From NCBI GenBank assembly GCA_015680685.1, contig MNCI01012628.1, positions 206,318 through 270,317 on the forward strand: 64,000 bases of DNA, read 5' to 3'. Of this stretch, positions 11,637 through 22,016 are shown one piece after another. Position 1 is the first letter of the stretch. Every line of letters starts with the position of its first letter. The notes under the pieces were generated by a model. The model had not been told where the DNA came from, ran no database searches, and saw only the letters and a list, made by a program, of their open reading frames with translations. Both the position numbers and the translations under genes were made by a program. This stretch comes from Gnetum montanum (taxonomy: Eukaryota > Streptophyta > Gnetopsida > Gnetales > Gnetaceae).

Positions 11637-11761
11637 TGTTACAGCTCTGAACACCTTCACAAATAACGCGCTACAATCTTTTACTCTTTCTCCTTCTCTC
11701 TGCGACAGTTAAAAATTTGAATTCGTGATAGCCAACAGCCTATTTTTGATAAGAACTACCT

Positions 11762-11769
11762 ACTTATAT
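11762..11769 (-). promoter_or_regulatory. TATA-like box of the antisense gene
   Basis: On the minus strand CATATAAGTAG lies about 130 bases upstream of the ATG at 11636. Between them is an A/G-rich, leader-like stretch. 11770-12042 holds no coding signal and would be upstream promoter of this gene. Confidence 0.45.
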
Positions 11770-12042
11770 GCAAAATTAACTGACTTGATGCCTGATTAGA
11801 GCGAGACTTGCTCAAATGCTGGTGTCAGTATGAGCTGGAACCCGAAGATCAGGGCATTAATTGCGGTAGATATCACATGCATTACGGTTTGAAATGACCT
11901 TAAACTACTGCATCTTATCACCTCGTAATCAGGTCACATTAATTATCGGCTATTCACGGTATCCAAGATTCAGTTAGCTCTTTATGCTCGGCAACGTCAT
12001 GTCATACATTTTTCAAAACTACACCATGCATCATACATTAAT

Positions 12043-12047
12043 ACTGG
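12043..12047. repeat. Target-site duplication of N1 (left)
   Basis: ACTGG, paired with ATTGG at 20824-20828. The single C-to-T difference fits decay of a 5-bp duplication. Confidence 0.75.
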
Positions 12048-12069
12048 TGATGAGACGTGGTTCGCATAG

Positions 12070-12189
12070 GCCGTGATATTGCGTATGTGATATCGCAGCT
12101 AACGCGATATTGCATCCCCTGCGATATCGCATCTTTCACTATGATATCGCGTATGCGATATCGCAGTCCGCTACCATATCTATAAATAA
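12070..12189 (+). promoter_or_regulatory. N1 U3 palindrome cluster and TATA box
   Basis: Repeated near-palindromes built from GATATCGC and GCGATATC, some joined by CGCGTATGCG-type cores, end about 10 bases before TATAAATAA (12181-12189). The 3' LTR copy is at 19829-19960. A third copy of the module lies inside the element at 16320-16408. Confidence 0.65.
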
Positions 12190-12588
12190 CACACAGCTCT
12201 CCCTCATTCGGAATCCAAATTTTAGAGTAGCAAAGCTCTAGCAGTTTGATCCCTCCAGAGTTAGATTTTTTCTCGTGTCTACCCCCCGTGTGGTGAATGT
12301 AATTGTACGGTGTCTTTATTCGAGTGTGTCGTACTTGGACACGCACATGATCGGAAGTAAAGATCAAGATTACTTCATCATTATAGCATTCACTTAGTTT
12401 ATTTATTTGTTATTTATGTAATGTTATTTATTGCTTTCATAGTGCGGTGTGAGTACGACTTGATTACGAGCATTTACGGATGTGTATGGCTAGTCAAGGA
12501 ATCGGTTACTCATCGCGATTAGTCTCTCACCCTTAAACTCCTAGAAGTGGAACGAGTATGACTTGATTACGAGCATTTAAGTGTGACT

Positions 12589-12710
12589 GCTTGGTAGCTC
12601 GGTGGTGTATCCAAGATCTACGCTTGGTAACCTAATGGCGTATTTGGGATCTGCACTTGGTAATCCCAGTGGCATACCTAGGACCTATGCTTGGTAGTCC
12701 CAGTGGTAGT
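12589..12710 (+). repeat. 33-bp tandem repeat inside N1 LTR
   Basis: Four units begin at about 12589, 12622, 12655 and 12689 with the shared phrase YTTGGTARYCY-RTGG and CCAAGATCTAC-like spacers. The 3' LTR carries the same block at about 20365-20485. Confidence 0.65.
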
Positions 12711-13053
12711 CATGCACGAAGTCCAAGATGTGTACGGTTGATCAAGGAATCGGTTGCTTGTCGCACTTGAGCTAGAGTAGATTTTCTTACCCTTTCCCTC
12801 TTAGCTTAGCTTAGTTAGCATTATTTTCCACTACCATCAGGAGTAGTGTTAGAATTAGAACACATCATACACCTCATCTAGACTAAACCATATGTGACAT
12901 ATGCAAAACTAGTCTAGGTGGGAAGACAGTGAACTGTGACCTAAGGCTAACTATCTAGGTGCCATAACTAGTCCATCTGCGAAGTTCGACCTAATCACGC
13001 GTGCAACGCTTGTTTCGTATGGTTGAGTATAGGGGTACCTCGCCACTCATCAT

Positions 13054-13072
13054 TGGCACCGTTGCCGGGGAT
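13054..13072 (+). other. N1 primer-binding site, tRNA-Asp type
   Basis: TGGCACCGTTGCCGGGGAT lies one base after the LTR. It is the complement of the 3' end of plant tRNA-Asp apart from one C-to-T/A-type change (TGGCGCC expected). Confidence 0.85.
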
Positions 13073-13184
13073 GGTGCTAGTTATCTAAATTAGTTATATC
13101 ACACAAGGTCGCTGTAAAGAACTTAATGATACATCTCTTAAAAAGAAGAAATTATAAAAAGTCACATAAAATTCACACACAACA

Positions 13185-14732
13185 ATGCCTCTCCTACAAG
13201 ATGATAATAACGTCACACTTAGTGAGGAAATTCATTGGAGAACCAATGAGCTATATGACGATGAAGGTTGGAGTATACAACTTGAAGTGGGAGTTTCTTA
13301 TAAGAATGAACCAAAACAACATCATCGCAACACATGAAAACATAACTTACCCGATGACGATGAACCCCCACTAGCCACTACAAGCTTCACGCAAATACAA
13401 GAGGCTGTTCGAATCTCACGTAGGCATCGTAAAGAGAGCCAACTACCCAAGCTCGATTTGAACAACTTTTCCAAATTTTCAGGAGGCTATGACTTAGATC
13501 CATATCAACATTTATTAGCCTTCTACTATGCCTGCACATGGAATAACATTGATAACAGTTGGCAAAAACTGAAGCTCTTTCCTGTGACACTCGTTGACCA
13601 AGCTAAAGTATGGTATAGAACGTTAAAACCAAATTCGATACGATGCTAATCAACAATGGTAGAAGTATTTAATGAAAAATATCAAACCTACGCAAGAGTG
13701 TCAGCCTTGAGGAAACAAATCTAAGGATGGAAACAAGAAAAACATGAACCCTTGGACATGGCCTTAGAAAGATATTATTCACTGTTAAACAACTGTCCAG
13801 GCCATGGGTTTTCCGAGGAAAGGCTAATGTACCATATTATTGATGGGCTACGTAATGAAACAAGAGAGACCTTAGGAACGTATGCCCGAGGTCAACTATA
13901 CAACCTACGAACCCATCAAGTCCAAGAGCTTATTCAGCGGGTAGCAAAAGAAGAAGGAGAATTAGCTAGATGGGAGAATATTCAAAAACATCAACAAGAC
14001 CAAAATATTAACTCAACAAAGGTCCATGATCATAACAAGGAGAGATCAACAAATCTCAAGGTGGAAACATCATCTTTGCCATTACAACAATCGTTAGAAG
14101 AATCCGAGGCAAAGATCAATAAGATGTTGGAATGGATGAATCAAAAGTGTGGAGAATATATCAACATCATTAGGGATAGAGTTTTGACAACCCAAGAAGC
14201 AGGACAAAATAATAGACATTCGGAAAGAAGTAATGAAGGGACTAAGTGCTCAACTGTCAATCCTACATATGAATGCAACCTATGCCTGTACGATCACCCC
14301 AAGGGTCAATGCCCCATACTGTTACATCTACGTGAGCATTGGGGAAATACGTTACATCCAGAGTTCGTACAGAGATACTGTGTTAGACCACAGTGGCAAC
14401 AATCCCAGTGATGGGGGAGTCCACCCTTAGACTGGAGGCATCCTTCATATTTTCCGAATCCAAATGCTTATCACGTTCAACACCCTGTTTCTTCAATTGG
14501 GCCAACATACTCTATCTCACCACAATACTATTCTCCACAATACCATCAACCCATGCCTCCAACACAACCACCACCTTGTGCACCTTACATCCCTCCTAAC
14601 TTTTAACATTCTCATCCTTTCCCTTCTTCCACAATGCCACCAACTATTTCTAAGGTGTTTGTACCACCGCAACCCACGAACAACACTTGTGCTACTGCTA
14701 CTAACAGCAGTGAAGAGCCTCCTCAACATCAA
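13185..14732 (+). pseudogene. gag: N1 gag, stop-disrupted, truncated by assembly gap
   Basis: One frame from ATG 13185 (context AACAATGCC) to the gap at 14733, with stops near 13335, 13647, 13722, 14409 and 14605 but no frameshift. The Retrotrans_gag domain spans about 13440-13950: FSKFSGGYDLDPYQHL, QAKVWYRTL, then ALERYYSLLNNCPGHGF and HIIDGL. This is typical of Athila-like gag. A charged helical segment follows (about 13950-14200). Then comes a Cys/His motif CNLCLYDHPKGQC, a degenerate zinc knuckle, and a proline- and glutamine-rich tail (about 14400-14730). The N-terminal 80 codons are acidic. It would assemble the particle, with pol supplied by another element. Confidence 0.85.
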
Positions 14733-15075
14733 NNNNNNNNNNNNNNNNNNNNNNNNNNNNNNNNNNNNNNNNNNNNNNNNNNNNNNNNNNNNNNNNNNNN
14801 NNNNNNNNNNNNNNNNNNNNNNNNNNNNNNNNNNNNNNNNNNNNNNNNNNNNNNNNNNNNNNNNNNNNNNNNNNNNNNNNNNNNNNNNNNNNNNNNNNNN
14901 NNNNNNNNNNNNNNNNNNNNNNNNNNNNNNNNNNNNNNNNNNNNNNNNNNNNNNNNNNNNNNNNNNNNNNNNNNNNNNNNNNNNNNNNNNNNNNNNNNNN
15001 NNNNNNNNNNNNNNNNNNNNNNNNNNNNNNNNNNNNNNNNNNNNNNNNNNNNNNNNNNNNNNNNNNNNNNNNNNN
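14733..15075. other. Assembly gap (343 N)
   Basis: A run of N. Apparent open frames crossing it are artefacts. The flank at 15076-15140 is a T-rich degenerate repeat of ACTTTTTGTTTT, which probably caused the gap. A single further N is at 16184. Confidence 0.98.
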
Positions 15076-16309
15076 ATTTTACAACTTTTTGTTTTCCATT
15101 TTTTCATTTTTCAACTTTTTGTTTTATCTTTTTAACTTTTTGTGTGTTTGTATTTCATGTTTTTGTAAGTAATCTCATCTATGAATAAAACACTCATGTG
15201 GATCATTGGTTAAGGTGTGTTTTATGTTATTAAGTCATGAGTGATCAATTATTGGAAACAGTAAGCCCACTACATCCACTCATCCACTCTATAAATAAAG
15301 AGGTATTGTTCGAGGGTACAGTGACATTCTTGAAATTTTTAAACTTAAAATTAATTTTGTGTTATTGTACCCGGAATGAAGAAGGATGGACCAAGAGGGA
15401 ATGATTAGGGTGTGACATTAAGGGGACTTGTGGATTCTCTTTGGTGACGTCTGTGGGAGTTATCATGCAATATGCTTGTACTAAGATCCTTGTAGATCTA
15501 ATGAAAAATGGGAGTAAGAGTAATCACAAGGGCACTCAAAAATCAAATGTTGTTCTAGGGGGTCCCACTGGAAAGACATGCACCCATGCCTGAAGGTTGG
15601 CAGCTTCTCTGGATTCAGTAAAGTGAAAAAGAAAAAAAGAAGAAGAAAAGAAAAAGAAGTGCCACAAAACAAAAAAATCACTCCTCCCTTGTACTAAACG
15701 CCAAGTGATCGTACGCCTTGTTGTTATGGTACTTGCATAGTTTTTCACCATGGGATGAAACAATGCGATGTCACTGTTTAGAGGAATGGACTTGATCTTG
15801 ATCTTGGAATGATGGGCTAATGACATGTTAATCATGCTTTACATGTAGGATTCATTGTGCCCTGCGACAGCTACCTCATGTTCCGATCTCTACGATCCGT
15901 TTCTATATTTCACCTCATCTCACTATTCGTGTAATTGTAGCTCGTGTCCCATGTAACATAGAATTTTCATCTCATTTCGATGATATTTACATGCGTGTGT
16001 TTTATGGAGTTAGTGCAGATTACATTTAACCCTTCTAGTGCCCACGGACACTTTAAGTGCGATTACACAAGGGCATAATAGGTTGAAACTTGCTTTGGGG
16101 AGGACCCACTTGTGTAATTTTTTTGTAATCTTCATTAATTCTCTAGCTAGAACACACAATCTCTTACCCTCAGCTTAATTTTTNTCAAAGTGCCTCTCGA
16201 ATTCATGTAATTACCCTTGCATATATTAATCCTTGTCAATGTCCTCACTTTACACATTAATTTCAAGAAAAATCATTAAAAATTCGGTCTTTTTGAGGTG
16301 TCTCACTAT
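15076..16309 (+). other. N1 non-coding middle region
   Basis: T-rich low-complexity sequence to about 15140, then AT-rich sequence. No protein similarity was seen on either strand. A minus-strand open stretch near 15481-15835 is A/G-rich and looks random. This region separates gag from the internal promoter-like module. Confidence 0.5.
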
Positions 16310-16319
16310 AGTTGGGACA

Positions 16320-16408
16320 AGATATCGCGTACGCGATATCACGTCCCACGTGATATCGCGTATGTGATGTACCATACACGATATTGCATCCTATTTTCCT
16401 ATAAATAG
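16320..16408 (+). promoter_or_regulatory. Internal copy of the N1 U3 promoter module
   Basis: GATATCGCGTACGCGATATC, GTGATATCGCGTATGTGAT and ACGATATTGCATCC are followed by CCTATAAATAGG, with TATAAATAG at 16400-16408. This is the same arrangement as in the N1 LTR (palindromes then TATA), and the LTR phrase TCATTYGG also follows. It lies about 470 bases upstream of the second ORF, in the same direction, far from either LTR. It could drive a separate transcript for that ORF, or be a remnant of another LTR. Confidence 0.55.
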
Positions 16409-16876
16409 GAACTCCCGCTACAACACTTAGCTTCATTTGGCCATTTACGTGGGGGGAAGTTTTTGAATTTTTTCTCTACGACTTGCGATTGAGTGACCCT
16501 TGCTTTTTCACCTATATCTCGCACGTTGGTACTCCGATTTTAATTTCGTTTGAACCTGCTTGAACCTAGAGTGTTTAGTTTAGTCGTGGGGGAGAGACAC
16601 TTGCCGAAAAGTGCCTAAATATTTTAAAATTTGTCATCACCCAAAGGTCATCAATTAGGGTAATTAATACTAACACTTAGAAAAATTGTGCCAAAAATCA
16701 TATAACCTTAAGTATACCGGGAGCTTAAATTGAAATTCCACCTAAGTCATAGGACCCATTATCATAATTTTTGGGCATGATCACACAATAACATAAGATC
16801 TTCAATTAAAGGCATGTAGTAAGGTATAACTTGAATTTGAAAACAACCTTACTGACGTTGGCCTGTGTGATTGCAG

Positions 16877-19633
16877 ATGGCCCTGAAACATTCACAACAG
16901 AAGAGTCCTATCCAAGGTGGAGCGAAACAACCTAGGAGAGGTAGAAGGCAAGGCCCTGCCAGACAACATAATAAATAGGAGGTGCACTCATTCAGTATCC
17001 ATCAAGAAGAACCTCCTACCAGAAGATCTGGGCAAGCGGAAGGAGGAGCTGCTATGCTTGAACTGGGACAAAAACTCATGTTGCCCCAGGAATATGTTCA
17101 TGCTATCCACACGAAGTCCACAATTGCTTTGGTGATTGTGGAACTCAGCTTCGAATCTTTTGCAGAGTTCACTCCTGAGACTGTTAGGGATCACCTCAAA
17201 GGGTCTCCCTTATGGCCTATCCTCTCTGAACAAGGTTCCTAGTACTTAGGAGAAACGTACCTATTCTGGCATAATAAGGAGCAAGGCACCACAGTCAACA
17301 TTGGTGGTGTGACAGTAGATTTTTCTGCACAGGTGATTTCGAAGGTGTTAAACCTTCCAAATTCAGGCCCCCATGTTGCTCGGTTATCCACCCGATCAGA
17401 CCCTAATGTGCAAAAAGATTGGTTAGAGAAGGCTTATGGCAGAGATAAAGCTTTTGGTGAGCTGACAATGGAAGAGAGAGTTTATTTTAAAATCGGAACC
17501 TATCACCTCTTCCCCACAAAAGGTTTGAAAAGAATATCAACGTACGTGGTAAGAGGATGTGCAGTGTTGATGGGAAAGGTGAACACTAACCTTCCCCATC
17601 TATATTTGACGGAGATCCTAAGGCGATTTGAAGAACGGAAGACAGGAAAAATGGCACTCCCTTTTCCCTGCCTTATCAGAAAACTGTGCCGTCAGGCTGG
17701 TATTCGGGGATATACAAATGATGTCCTCCAAAAAGCCAAAAATGCTTCTTACACTGAATTATTAAAGGTGCCAGCTCCAAGAATGAGCACTAGCGAAGAG
17801 CTGGGACAAGATGAAGAAGATGAAAAATAGATAGCTGGATCCCCTGCAACTTAGCTTACAGGACCTAGTAAACATCTAGCCACAGGTCCTAGCCAACAAC
17901 AAGAAGCAGGACCTAGCACAGGCTAGTTGATGAGCCATCTGAGGGCCATCACCGAGACGGTTAGTTGGGGAAGTCATGATGACACCAATCTCTTCCATGT
18001 CATCGATGATACCAACCAGCCTATGATTTTAGTAGATCGCACACAGGGTGAGTTGTCAATGCAAACAGGAGGAGGGGAAAGCGGATGGTCACAACAGATC
18101 TTTGGACACGCGACATCTTTTCAAGTGTAGTTAGAGACTGGTAAAGGGGCCATAGTGGTGGTCATGCAACACCAGGATGTCATGGGAGCTACTGAAGTGG
18201 TTGCTGACCATATCAAAGAGTCTTTCAATGTACCTGTTGTGCCACTAGTAGATCTTTCAGGAGCATAGGATGCTCAAACTATTACTAGAACCTCAATGAC
18301 TCCTGCGGAACATGAGGATGTATTGGAAATATTGCTTCAAACAGGACAAGTTTTGATGTCCCTGTTTGACATCCCCCAGGATGTAATGGCAATTCAAACA
18401 GACCTCATTTCCACAAAGGGGAAGCTGGTCCTATCCAAAGTAAGGGTAGAGCATGCTGAAGCTGAAGTGCAGAAACTACAAGAGCAGCTCTTGGCCTTAC
18501 AAGAAGCACAGCGGGATCCTTTGCGATTGGTTCCCGCAAACCAGCTAGACAATTTTAAAATCGAGCAACTAAAAAAATTAATTGCAGAAAATAACAAGGT
18601 GGAAGAAGAAAAGGAGACGGCCACTTGGGATGCCTCCACAGTAAAGGTACAAACTCATGCGCATCTTAAGGCACTCAAGGCCTTGCAGGAAGAGAAAAAG
18701 CAGTTGGTTGCAGATAACCTTCGGTTGACTTCTGTGGAGAAGCAAAAGAATGTTCCCGATGAACACTTTCATCCATTGCAAGAACAGTTTATTTGAGTCA
18801 ACTGAGATGTAAGCTATTTAGCCAGAGAAAATCAAACCCTCTCAATGGAGGAGGTATGCACTATTCAACAAAAATTAGCCATCGAAATTAGCGCGTGGTA
18901 GAATGAGGCTAAACGACATGAGAAGCTAAAGGAGCACTTCCGTGATCAGGTGGGGATGCACAAACAAATCTTGGAGAAGGAGATCCATATGGCCAAAGCT
19001 CAAATCAACAACATCAATGCCCAGCACACTGATTGGGGAATCATATTGGACACTTACGCCTACGCCCACAAAGCAAAAATTAAGAACCAGGACCTACAGA
19101 TCCAGGACTTAACTGAATACATGGAGTTGGCAAACCTTTGATATGCCAACCTAGCCATGTTAACAGTAGGATGCCTGAGGTCAGAGCTCGAGAAGCAGGT
19201 AGCTTCCACCCATATCAAATATGAAGCAGAATTTGTAGAGCGAAAGAAGTTGGTTGAAAAACTAGATGTTGCAAATTCTGAACTCGCTATGGTAAAAGAA
19301 AGCTACCAAGGACAGAAAGATGTGGCAACCGACTTGGCTCGATGGCTAACAGAACTTCATGAATACAAAGACAAAGCCAGAGCCTATGAAGAGAAACAAC
19401 GGGTGTTCACGGCATGGTACATCAAAGCTAATCAGATGTTCCTGCAACTACCCTATCTGTGGAAAGTGCCGACTCCATCAATCATTGGAGCATCAGCATG
19501 GATGACACAAGACTCCTGGACCAAAGAGGAGAAGCTCCAGGCTATTCTTCAGCATCATCAACCTTCAAAGATTGGAGCACGTGACAAAGGAAAAGCACGC
19601 ATGGAGGAGCCACCACCACCAGGAACTACATGA
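16877..19633 (+). pseudogene. N1 second ORF: plant transposon-protein domain plus long coiled coil
   Basis: One uninterrupted frame of 918 codons from ATG 16877 to TGA 19631, with nine internal stops (for example 16976, 17240, 17828, 18128, 18794, 19139) and no frameshift. A basic N-terminus precedes a globular part at about 17000-17800 with LFWHNKEQGTTVNIGGV, FSAQVISKVLNLPN and MALPFPCLIRKLCRQAGI. These resemble the putative plant transposon protein family (PF20167-like) seen in Athila-type and gag-only elements. An acidic stretch follows, then heptad-rich coiled coil at about 18300-19580. No signal peptide or membrane segment is visible, so it is not a classical env. The sequence GTGTGATTGCAG directly before the ATG looks like a splice acceptor. 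Function unknown. Confidence 0.75.
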
Positions 19634-19792
19634 GTTCCACATTTTTGTAGTTGTAGTATTTTTTCTCTGTGTTGTGTCCTCCCACACTATAGCATTAGTC
19701 CATTTCTTTTTCCAGTTAATAATCCCATACCTATCCACTGTGTAATCACTGAAGCTTGTTCTCCTCGTAACTTAAGGATGAGTTTTTATTCA

Positions 19793-19804
19793 GTCATGGG
19801 GGTA
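19793..19804 (+). other. N1 polypurine tract
   Basis: CAGTCATGGGGGTA directly precedes the TGATGAGA start of the 3' LTR. It is the expected plus-strand primer position. 19634-19792 is 3' UTR with nothing else seen. Confidence 0.6.
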
Positions 19805-20823
19805 TGATGAGATGCGATTCGCATAGGCCACGATATCACGTACGTGATATCATAGCTAACACGATATCGCATCCCCCGCGATATCGCGTACGCTATATCG
19901 CATCTTTCTCTACGATATCGCATACGCGATATCGCAGTCCGCCGTCATATCTATAAATAAGACGTGGCTCTCCCTCATTCGGAATCCTAGTTTTAGAGTA
20001 GCAAAGCTCTGGCAGTTTGATCCCTCCAGAGTTAGATTTTTTCCCGTGTCTGCCCATAGTGTGGTGAATGTAATTGTACGGTGTCTTTATTCAAGTGTGC
20101 CATACTTGGACATGCACATGACCAACAATAAAGATCAAGATTACTTCATCAGTGCAGCATTCACTTAGTTTATTTATTTGTTATTTATTTAATGTTATTT
20201 ATTGCTTTCATAGCGCGGTGTGAGTACGACTTGATTACGAGCATCTACGGATGTGTACGGCTAGTCAAGGAATCGGTTACCCATCGCGATTAGTCTCTCA
20301 TCCTTAAACTCCTAGAAGCAGAACGAGTACGACTTGATTACGAGCATTTAAGTGTGACTACTTGGTATCCCAGTAGCATATCCAAGATCTACGCTTGGTA
20401 ACCCAGTGGCATATTTGGGATCTACGCTTGGTAATCCCAGTGGCGTACCTAGGACCTATGCTTGGTAGTCCCAATGGTATTCATGCACGAAGTCCAAGAT
20501 GTGTATAGTTGATCAAGGAATCGGTTGCTTGTTGCACTTAGGCTAGATTAGATTTTCTTACCCTTTCCCTCGTAGCTTAGCTTAGTTAACATTATTTTCC
20601 ACTGCCATCAGGAGTAGCGTTAGAATTAGAACACATCATACACCTCATCTAGACTAAACCATACATGACATATGTAAAACTAGTCTAGGTGGGAAGACAA
20701 CGAACTGTGACCTAAGGCTAACTATCTAGGTGCCACAACTAGTCCATCTACGGAGTTTGACCGGATCGCGCGTGTGACGCTCATTTCGTATGGTTGAGTG
20801 TAGGGGTACCTCGCCACTCATCA
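19805..20823 (+). repeat. N1 3' LTR
   Basis: 1019 bp, matches 12048-13052 with scattered changes, many of them C/T or G/A. Palindrome cluster 19829-19940, TATAAATAA at 19952. Confidence 0.93.
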
Positions 20824-20828
20824 ATTGG
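20824..20828. repeat. Target-site duplication of N1 (right)
   Basis: ATTGG, pairs with ACTGG at 12043-12047. Confidence 0.72.
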
Positions 20829-20850
20829 CAACATCTAACTTAGCATTTTC

Positions 20851-20886
20851 CTAACCACCTTCATATTTGGCAATTTTGCTGGACAG
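20851..20886 (+). promoter_or_regulatory. Candidate branch point and 3' splice site before E1 RT
   Basis: CTAAC at 20851 and AG at 20885-20886 are 31 bases apart with pyrimidine-rich sequence between. The RT frame is open from 20855 and recognisable from about 20888. E3 has a T-tract then ATGTAG|G at the matching place (40286), and E2 has GCAAG near 30273. Confidence 0.5.
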
Positions 20887-22016
20887 TTGGCAAATGGGCG
20901 AAACTTTATCTGCACCACTAGCCTTAACAGGCCCACATGGGGGAATCATTAGACAATTTGATCTCACACTAGCAGAAACTAACCTTGACCTCAATGACAC
21001 AGCCATAGCCTTGTCGAAAACATCTCTAGACTGGTCAGAACAATCGACGTGCACGCTAGATTTGGAGGCTGGAGATGTAACCGAAGACCCCCTTAACGAG
21101 GTCTCTGTGGTTACGCATAAAGGTGAGACTAAAACTCTTAAGGTTAGTTCTTTACTAGACCAAAAGGCACATGACAACATAAAACAGGTGCTCCAGAACA
21201 ATGTCAAAGTGTTCACATGGTCATATGAAGATATGTCGGGACTAGACCCAAGACTAATACAACACAACATAATTCTAGATCCCCATATCAAAGCAATTAG
21301 ACAAAAAGCATGAAAAATTAAGCTAGAAGTCACACTAGCAGTACATGATGAGATCACTAAACTATACTAGGCTGGTTTCATTCACACGATCGATTACTCA
21401 GACTGGGTATCTAACATTGTAGTTGTCCCCAAAAAGACCAGAGGGATACGCATTTGCATAGACTTCCGAGACTTGAATAAAGCTACAATCAAGGATAATT
21501 TCCCATTACCAAATATCGACCAACTAGTGGATACAACTACTGGACATGCACTTTTATCCTTCATGGATGGCTTCTTAAGCTATAATCAAATTCGCATCAA
21601 CCCAGAACACCAGCTGACAATGACATTCATGACACCCTGGGGGACCTTTTGTTACACCATGATGCCTTTTGGTTTAAAAAATGCCGGAACTACGTATCAA
21701 CAAGCTATGACGTACATCTTTAGCGATTACCACCTAGGGAGACTAAATGATTATGTTGACGATATAGCTGTTAAGTCTGTAAAGTCAGAAGATCATTCAG
21801 AGGATCTAGAGGTAGTCCTTAAAAGATGCTCTAAATACGACCTCTGGATCAACCCAAAGAAGTGCGTATTCAGAGTCAAAACTAGACGCATGCTAGGATT
21901 TTTGGTATCAGAAACTGGTATACGAGTAGACCCTGACAAGGTCAAGGCCATTGTTGAACTAACACCCCCTACAAATCTCAAGCAATTATGCAGATTGAAA
22001 AGGAGGTTATAGTTTA
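20887..22016 (+). pseudogene. pol: E1 pol: reverse transcriptase
   Basis: The frame is continuous apart from stops at 21311, 21368 and 22010. The leader with VFTWSYEDMSGLDP is the usual block before gypsy RT. RT motifs run in order: WVSNIVVVPKK, IRICIDFRDLNKA, FPLPNIDQLVD, LLSFMDGFLSYNQI, FCYTMMPFGLKNAG, the catalytic YVDD, then LGFLVSETGI. All three catalytic aspartates are present (D in SFMDG, DD in YVDD). It would copy the element RNA into cDNA in cytoplasmic particles. The stops make this copy non-functional as read. Confidence 0.93.

Larger units (their letters stand above)
12048..13052 (+). repeat. N1 5' LTR
   Basis: 1005 bp, TG...CA. The palindrome cluster GCGATATCGC / GCGTATGCGATATC lies at 12070-12172, followed by TATAAATAA at 12181. 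Downstream are a 33-bp tandem repeat and two copies of GACTTGATTACGAGCATTTA. It matches 19805-20823 throughout. Confidence 0.93.
12048..20823 (+). mobile_element. N1: non-autonomous gypsy-type LTR element nested in E1
   Basis: LTRs at 12048-13052 and 19805-20823 start TGATGAGA and end ACTCATCA, with a 5-bp TSD. A tRNA-Asp primer site follows the 5' LTR, as in Athila and related gypsy elements. The interior has a gypsy gag, an assembly gap, non-coding sequence, an internal promoter-like module and a second ORF. No protease, RT, RNase H or integrase was found. The 343-base gap cannot hide a pol. It would depend on a partner element for mobilisation. It sits in the presumed E1 intron, about 60 bases upstream of the 3' splice site. 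Confidence 0.92.
7106..20886 (+). other. Candidate spliceosomal intron separating E1 protease from RT
   Basis: Protease coding ends near 7094 and the RT frame opens just after 20886. A donor candidate is GTATTT at 7106. The acceptor candidate is convincing: CTAAC branch-type motifs at 20835-20839 and 20851-20855, a pyrimidine-rich stretch, then GACAG at 20882-20886. E2 and E3 have an AG at the equivalent position before the same coding block. Ogre elements are known to carry an intron between protease and RT. Here it is about 5 kb without N1 and contains a gene on the other strand. The donor is less certain than the acceptor. Confidence 0.5.

Noticed and set aside
14464-15188. Long open frames across 14464-15188 on both strands
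   Set aside because: They consist mostly of the N gap; the real gag frame is a different one.
16877-19633. N1 second ORF as an env gene
   Set aside because: No signal peptide, membrane span or cleavage site is visible; the C-terminal half is coiled coil.
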